Source: Armatimonadota bacterium | Lineage (GTDB): Bacteria > Armatimonadota > UBA5829 | Length of the DNA: 60,891 nt | Reading direction: 5' to 3' | Assembly: GCA_039679645.1 (NCBI GenBank) | Contig: JBDKUO010000037.1 | Location: forward strand, 1 to 60,891 | Part shown: positions 59,722-60,891 of the stretch, piece by piece | Numbering within the stretch: the stretch's first letter is position 1 | Layout of the letters: each line of letters begins with the position of its first letter | The notes under the pieces: model-generated | What the model was told of the DNA's origin: nothing | Database searches by the model: none | The model's input: only the letters and a program-made list of their open reading frames with translations | Position numbers and translations under genes: made by a program

Positions 59722-60375
59722 TTAACTAATCCCCATACGCTCCTGGCCGAACGGGCATAGATCGAGAAGGGCGCAAATCTCGCACTTGGGTGTCGGGGCT
59801 TTGCACACTGCCCGCCCATGGGCTACGATCAGATGATTGAAGTGAGTGTAATCGGCCTCGGGAAGTATCTCCCGCAGTTCGAACTCGATCTTGGTCGGAT
59901 CGCCGTTATCCGTAAAGCCGAGGCGCTTGGTCACTCTCTTTACGTGCGTGTCGACTATTATCGCGGGCTTGCCGAATGCGTCGCCAACTATCAGGTTTGC
60001 CGTTTTACGCCCCACCCCACTAAGGTTAGTCAGTTCCTCTATTGTATCGGGGACATTGCCGTCGTAATCGCCGACAATCTCCCTTGCCGAAGCAATAATC
60101 GCCTTTGCCTTGTTTCTGAAAAAGCCGGTAGCCTTGACCATACTCTCAAGCTCGTCCTGATCGGCGTTGGCGAAAGCCTCAACATCCGGATACTTCTCAA
60201 ACAGCTCAGGGGTTACCATATTCACGCGCTCATCCGTGCACTGGGCGGCCAGAATAGCCGCTACCATAAGCTGGTGCGGAGTCTGATAATCCAGAGTGCA
60301 CTTCGCGTCGGGATACTCTTTCTTGAGTATTTCGATTATCTTGGGCGCGCGCTCTTTTTTCTCTTCTAACGTCAT
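59722..60375 (-). CDS. nth: Endonuclease III
   Basis: A 217-residue DNA glycosylase/AP lyase that removes oxidised pyrimidines. The helix-hairpin-helix 'LSGVGRKTANLIVGDAFG' carries the catalytic Lys, and 'IIVDTHVKRVTKRLGF' the catalytic Asp. The C-terminal iron-sulphur loop has the Cys-x6-Cys-x2-Cys-x5-Cys spacing ('CKAPTPKCEICALLDLC'). The ATG at 60375 overlaps the stop of a small Cys-rich gene by one base (TAATG). The frame upstream to 60486 overlaps that gene and is not used. Confidence 0.97.
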   Translation of the reverse strand: MTLEEKKERAPKIIEILKKEYPDAKCTLDYQTPHQLMVAAILAAQCTDERVNMVTPELFEKYPDVEAFANADQDELESMVKATGFFRNKAKAIIASAREIVGDYDGNVPDTIEELTNLSGVGRKTANLIVGDAFGKPAIIVDTHVKRVTKRLGFTDNGDPTKIEFELREILPEADYTHFNHLIVAHGRAVCKAPTPKCEICALLDLCPFGQERMGIS

Positions 60376-60569
60376 TATGAGTGACACCTTATAAACGCCT
60401 TGAAGGACCGGTCGTAAGTCTTTTCGACCTCGGGCGGGAAGCAGCACGCGGGGAGTTGGTCCATACCCAAATGATATTGAATGCACTCACAGCACTTGCC
60501 GTGCCGGCAGCAGCCTGAATAGGTGCAGTTGCAGTTCATAGAGTTCTCGTTTGATCTTTCGCAGGCCAT
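60375..60569 (-). CDS. Small Cys-rich protein (DUF6485-like)
   Basis: A 64-residue protein with ten cysteines, most in the first 45 residues ('NCNCTYSGCCRHGKCCECIQ', then YHLG, 'LPACCFPPEVEKTYDRSFKA'). The Cys spacing and the 'PxDVEKTYDRS'-type end resemble, from memory, the DUF6485 family. A bound metal or cluster is likely. It is coupled to nth through a one-base overlap, which hints at a link to the iron-sulphur glycosylase, but the function is unknown. Confidence 0.75.
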   Translation of the reverse strand: MACERSNENSMNCNCTYSGCCRHGKCCECIQYHLGMDQLPACCFPPEVEKTYDRSFKAFIRCHS

Positions 60570-60580
60570 TTTTTCCTCAT

Positions 60581-60608
60581 GTCGTCGGTTGTCGGTCGGC
60601 AGTCGTCG
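60581..60608. repeat. Heptamer tandem repeat array (GTYGKCR)
   Basis: Four consecutive 7-base units: GTCGTCG, GTTGTCG, GTCGGCA, GTCGTCG. It lies directly upstream of the Cys-rich/nth operon, ending 11 bases short of its start. Confidence 0.75.
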
Positions 60609-60734
60609 GCCACTATACGCGACCAGCTAATCCGATACAGACATGATTTTAGGTGAAATTGCGAGGATCGTCAACTTCATTCCGGAGCAATTCCGGAGCA
60701 AGGGCATTCCAAATCTATGGGTAATTCTCCTCAT

Positions 60735-60765
60735 CACGAAAACACGAAAGGGGGAAGCACGAAAG
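60735..60765. repeat. Octamer-type tandem repeat (CACGAAAR)
   Basis: CACGAAAA, CACGAAAG, GGGGAAG, CACGAAAG: an 8, 8, 7, 8-base series in the terminal intergenic region. Confidence 0.6.
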
Positions 60766-60790
60766 AAACTATGGGGTAGGTATCCTGATA

Positions 60791-60877
60791 GGTGACGATC
60801 TCCGAATCGTCACCTTAATGCCGAATTGGGGTCTCCAAACCCCGTAACCTTTGCTGGAATAGCCGGATTCGGAGATC
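60791..60877. repeat. Palindromic element at the right end
   Basis: GGTGACGAT/ATCGTCACC is a nine-pair hairpin (60791-60814). Its GATCTCCGAATC (60797-60808) recurs inverted as GATTCGGAGATC at 60866-60877, enclosing a smaller GGGGT/ACCCC hairpin. The region 60570-60891 holds no gene that I can see. Confidence 0.5.
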
Positions 60878-60891
60878 CTTACCCATCATAG

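Overview
The window is about 61 kb of a bacterial chromosome of moderate GC content. It mixes housekeeping genes (rsmA, greA, ruvC, nth, aroQ, rodA, 1-phosphofructokinase, three tRNAs) with many secreted or surface proteins, ECF sigma factors, glycan-degrading enzymes and small toxin-antitoxin modules. TTG and GTG starts are common and Shine-Dalgarno sites are strong. One protein ends in a PEP-CTERM sorting signal, and M16 proteases, Gfo/Idh dehydrogenases and a DUF4091 protein are present. Together these suggest a free-living Gram-negative-type bacterium of the Armatimonadota or a neighbouring phylum. That assignment is an inference from gene content only. No rRNA, phage, complete insertion sequence or CRISPR array is visible.

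Layout. 1-2.3 kb: two tandem paralogous secreted proteins with an STN-like domain. 2.4-5.0 kb: 1-phosphofructokinase, a selenocysteine tRNA (UCA), a Fic protein with a promoter full of TTGCC repeats, then tRNA-Cys and tRNA-Gly. 5.0-9.7 kb: rsmA, a G5/3D cell-wall protein, an MBL-fold hydrolase, a TetR regulator, greA and an isochorismatase-like hydrolase. 9.7-11.8 kb: a tight cluster DUF488-hicB-hicA-DUF488-putative dual-OB protein, followed by a candidate small RNA with its own promoter and terminator. 12.0-18.0 kb: cyclophilin, an ECF sigma/membrane protein/pilin-like operon, ruvC and a secreted protein with flagellin-IN-like repeats. 18.4-27.1 kb: ECF sigma, zinc-finger anti-sigma, a copper-amine-oxidase-N-like secreted protein, a GH20 hexosaminidase and a GH78 rhamnosidase with an Arg-rich tail. 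27.2-33.2 kb: methyltransferase, fused two-domain M16 protease, SagB-type nitroreductase, histidine kinase. 33.4-41.4 kb: carbohydrate locus with an AraC regulator, two Gfo/Idh oxidoreductases, a TIM-barrel isomerase, an MFS transporter and a DUF4091 protein. 41.5-46.4 kb: CarD-like regulator and a MacA/MacB-like export operon. 47-51.9 kb: an ECF sigma factor fused to a SecD-head-like domain, a PEP-CTERM protein and a Wzm/Wzt ABC exporter. 51.9-60.6 kb: Phd/RelE, aroQ, an M24 peptidase, VapBC, rodA, an active/inactive M16 pair, HepT/MntA, nth and a Cys-rich DUF6485-type protein.

How the parts work together. The sigma/anti-sigma pair probably controls the downstream surface-glycan enzymes. The AraC-Gfo/Idh-isomerase-MFS block looks like uptake and oxidation of one sugar or cyclitol. 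The toxin-antitoxin modules (HicAB, Phd/RelE, VapBC, HepT/MntA, plus Fic) sit between or inside housekeeping operons.

The most unusual content is non-coding. Degenerate 7-bp tandem repeats occur in several gaps, each with a different heptamer. Palindromic element families also occur, one of which is translated in frame inside an M16 protease. A roughly 70-nt transcription unit carries a CU-rich anti-Shine-Dalgarno segment. The DUF488/HicAB/dual-OB cluster is the best candidate for an undescribed protein system.
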